The notes under the pieces are model-generated. The model did no database searches. It saw only the letters and a program-made list of their open reading frames with translations, and was not told the DNA's origin. DNA of 64,000 bases from Rotaria sp. Silwood1 (lineage: Eukaryota; Rotifera; Eurotatoria; Philodinida; Philodinidae). The stretch lies in contig CAJNOP010000353.1 of assembly GCA_905250075.1 (NCBI GenBank), positions 62,001-126,000 on the forward strand, written 5' to 3'. The position numbers and the translations under genes are program-made. Of this stretch, positions 61,101-64,000 are shown piece by piece (position 1 is the stretch's first letter; every line of letters begins with the position of its first letter).

Positions 61101-62086
61101 GAATGTTACATGCGACTCATCTTGCTAGTAGAAAGTACCAGAACGCTTGGAGAAATCGCTTGAAATTGCATATAAAATTCGACCATTTATTTAGATCTTT
61201 TCATGAAACAACGGATATTCTGGAAAAATAACGAGTTTTTTTCAGGTTCAATCAAGGGTCTTTAAAGTTATGATAAGTTGACTGAGAAATGAATTACATT
61301 ATTTCGAAAAACAAATCACTGATTTGAATATCTTAACCCTGGAAATCTTTCGTTAAATTTTATAAAAGATCATTTCATAACTTTTTATGTATAACCTATG
61401 TCGATTCTGATAAATTTTGACTAATAGAAATGTGTTAATGTAATTCATACTAGCATGAAAGATGTTAAAAGAGATCTTAAATGAGTAATATTTCTAGATT
61501 TAATCCTTTTCACACTTTTACTCTTCGATGGGTATTTAACAAATAATTCCAAAAAAAAAAAGCATTCATGGGTCATAAATTCATCATCGCTTCTTTTGCT
61601 TTCTCCTTTTTCTCTTTCACTGCTCTTTTTCCTCGCGTATTCTTTTCTTATATTTCAATGTAGTAGAGCGAAATTTGATTCTTCTTCGAAGGTATTAAAT
61701 ACAATTAAATTTTTTAGAAAAAAAGTCATAAATAGTATCATATTTGTATTAAAGCTCGTATCTATTTAAAATTGTTTCAGACTAAACTAAAATTCTACAA
61801 TCTTTAATTTGATCTTTTATCAGTGAATTTCGTTAGAGAAATCATATGATGAATCATCCATATTTGCTGGCTAGCAGTCGAACTATTTTATTCGATAAAA
61901 TAAAGAACGACAGCATTGCTCTTTAGATTCTCTTTTTTTTTTCTCTCTCATTTTTCTTTTTCTTTTCTATGTATATTTTTTTTAGTCAGTCAACTATTGT
62001 ACAGATTTCGTCCACAGTGATAACCATCATCTCCTCAGCGAATACTGCAGATTAAAATATTCTCATTTTTATTTTATTTTTCAGAA
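58130..62086. other. Mostly gene-free; faint coding relics
   Basis: A 39-codon frame ending in a donor-like ATG|GTAAGT lies at 59163-59281 (plus). On the minus strand, 60730-60900 holds a frameshifted coding-like piece (QEKLERYFNLLIRKKEELQ, then NGGIMDFDTWATNLAY), a likely relic of unknown family. A G-rich half site of the telomere-like repeat (H18) is at 60081-60110. Confidence 0.4.
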
Positions 62087-64000
62087 ATGCCCGAAATAGG
62101 TTCATGTACTGATATAACATGTGATGATGAACTTAAAGAATTATATGAATGTCATTGTTGTTTACGTCTTGTTTGTTTATATCATTTGAATGGACATGTT
62201 GAAATAACAAAACAAAATAAACGACGAACAGATAATCTTCGTGTGGAATTAAATACAATTGTCAAGACATTACAAGTAATTGTTGAAGAAAAATTATTAA
62301 CTATTGAACGTGAACAAAATTTGATTGAACAAGCAAAAAAAATTCTTGATGTATCAAGTAGTTCAATGGATGAATTAGAAGATATTTTTGAAAAAATTAA
62401 TCAAATAATTGTATTAAATCGTTCAGGTAAAAACTAAATTAAATAATTGCTTTTTTTTAAAAAAAAACTTTCTTTTCTTTGTTTTTGTTAAAACAGAAAT
62501 CATGATGAAAGTCGAACCATTATTATCAGAAACCACAGATCGTTCTTCTGTTTGTACATCTAATAAGGAAAACATCAATTCAAATGGTAAGATGAAATTT
62601 TTCTCTTAGAAAGAATTTTTTTTTTTCATTTCATTCTATTTATTCTTGTTTACTACGATCGAACTATAGATACGGATGTCTAAACTATCGTAATTTATTA
62701 ATCATCATTTGAACTCTTATTAACACTAGAAAGATGATGCAGTAAAATAGTCTGAAAGTTTTAGATCAATATTTTCTGATAAATTTAATTTTGGTCAATG
62801 GCTATTTAATACAAATCTGATATCTTGATGAATATTATTGACCTAATAATTATGAGTTTAAATGGTAGAGATCAGTTCATGTAGCTTCCTTGCAAGATAA
62901 AAAATTCTTCAAAATATAGTTTTTGTGTATATTTAGATGTAGCAGAAGAATCGGAAATCTCAAAAGGTAAGCGACATTTTCTTGAACTTCAAAAAAGAAA
63001 AAAAAACTATAATTGATTTAAGATAATGAACGTTCAATCGATATCAATCATGATTTTGTAGAGACTATTACACTTGAGTAAGTTTCTTTTTATTAAAAAA
63101 ACAAAAAGATCAGAAACCAATTGCATTGTTTTTCTTTCTTTTAGTGAAACAGAAGAATCTATTCATGTAAATATAATTTATTGTTTTTTTAATGGATGTT
63201 GTTAAAAAGAAATAATAATAAATATGTTCTGAATAGTGCTATTATATAAATATAAAATCAAGATTCGAGTCAACAGATTGAATTCTGCTGAGATTCAATA
63301 GAGTTTTAGCAAATTAGATTATTTTAGAAAAGAAAATTTTTGAATCAATGAAGTTCTAAGAGAACTATTCGTATCTTACAGAACTACTCTTCAAGATAAT
63401 TAACTAAAATACGATTTTACTATTGAAATTTATTTTTTTAAACATAAATTAGAGAATTTTCCCAGTTCTTAGTGATCTTGTTCTATTTTTCTGTATTTTA
63501 GTAACTATTATATAAGATGCTTATTATAAATTCCGTTCTACAATAGTTTTGTTTTCTATGAAATGAATCCTATATGTTATTTAAACATTCATGATGTTGT
63601 TTTCTTTTTGTTTTGAGGATGAACATGTAAATGAAAAAACGAAGAAATATAAACGAAAGTCATACAGAAATATTTATGCTAAATGTCCATTAATATTTGA
63701 TGGAGCATACGGTCTTACGAAAGCAAATCATTCTATTGAATTTTGTGAACATGAAACAAATCGTCGAATCCAATTATATTTTCACTTCATTTACAAACAT
63801 CAATTGAAAAAAGTTTATGCTCAACGTTTGGTACGAGCTGTTGCCGATCATAAAGAGTCTAGAATAACAAAATTATTTGATGAAAATGAAGATGTGATTG
63901 ATCATTTTTATAAAGTTCCATGCCCTTTTTTTCATGGACGAGTTAATTCATTAAAATATAATGGACAAAATATTACTATTTCACCATGTCAACGTCGTTT
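62087..64000 (+). CDS. Zinc-binding (B-box-like) and coiled-coil protein, 3' end outside window
   Basis: Six exons visible: 62087-62426, 62497-62586, 62937-62966, 63023-63077, 63145-63166 and 63618 onward past 64000; GT/AG ends and phases agree throughout. A TTTTTCAG acceptor lies just before the ATG, so an untranslated 5' exon is likely. Residues 1-40 hold Cys/His pairs (CTDITC, YECHCCLRLVCLYHLNGH) like a B-box-type zinc site, followed by a coiled coil (VEEKLLTIEREQNLIEQAKK). Exons 2-5 encode an acidic, low-complexity linker. Exon 6 starts a second folded part with CPLIF...FCEHETNRRI and CPFFHG, possibly another zinc-binding region. This arrangement resembles proteins I recall as numerous in bdelloid genomes, with unknown function. 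No lesion is seen. Confidence 0.8.

Noticed and set aside
1-64000. tRNA, rRNA or small RNA genes
   Set aside because: Short GGTTCGAA-like strings (e.g. near 1881 and 24004) lack matching arms; no convincing cloverleaf was found by eye. A covariance-model scan would be decisive.

Overview
The window reads as a nuclear genomic fragment of a small metazoan, most likely a bdelloid rotifer. It is AT-rich, its genes have many short GT-AG introns (about 49-350 nt, mostly 50-70), and exons can be very small (15 and 18 nt). The degraded gene families (F-box with LRR-like C-termini, 28-residue LRR exon arrays, TPR proteins) are, from memory, typical of bdelloids. The strongest clue is about 18 sites built from runs of the hexamer TGTGGG, the telomeric repeat reported for bdelloid rotifers. 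The species call is inference; the exon structures and repeats are read from the sequence. Layout from the left: 0.36-5.5 kb is repeats: a palindromic GGAAACCC/GGTTTCCGA family, a 77-bp tandem array whose units carry splice-like signals on the minus strand, two adjacent blocks with a 51-bp period (one a small inverted-repeat element), and the largest telomere-like hairpin. 6.25-10.12 kb is a decayed hAT-type DNA transposon. 10.40-10.95 kb is a long foldback. 11.75-12.50 kb is an intronless ORF of unknown function (minus). 15.9-18.1 kb is an F-box gene (minus) split by a TTAA-flanked piggyBac-like insertion. 19.4-21.0 kb is a two-exon FUT8-like fucosyltransferase (minus). 22.2-24.25 kb is a non-coding DNA element studded with the palindrome GACTAGTC. 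24.3-31 kb is nearly gene-free. 31.2-33.3 kb is a second, decayed F-box gene (plus). 36.1-38.0 kb is a TPR-repeat relic next to an inverted copy of its own 5' part. 38.6-40.75 kb is an intact five-exon protein with two ZZ zinc fingers and a protein kinase domain (minus). 43.0-43.5 kb is a second foldback. 45.4-45.6 kb is a kinase relic. 46.6-51.05 kb holds an F-box fragment and then fifteen LRR exons, most exactly 84 nt. 53.2-54.3 kb is an intact seven-exon EF-hand protein (minus). 56.9-58.1 kb is a seven-exon SPATA1-like gene (minus). 62.1 kb to the end is the 5' part of a zinc-binding/coiled-coil gene that runs off the window (plus). The intact genes look like independent single genes, not an operon or a pathway: membrane glycosylation, kinase signalling, calcium sensing, a cilium/sperm-type protein and a putative B-box-like protein. 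What links the region is repeats: several DNA-transposon families, foldbacks, and a scattered family of telomere-repeat hairpins, some sharing the same loop sequence. That last family is the most interesting feature and I do not know a description of it.
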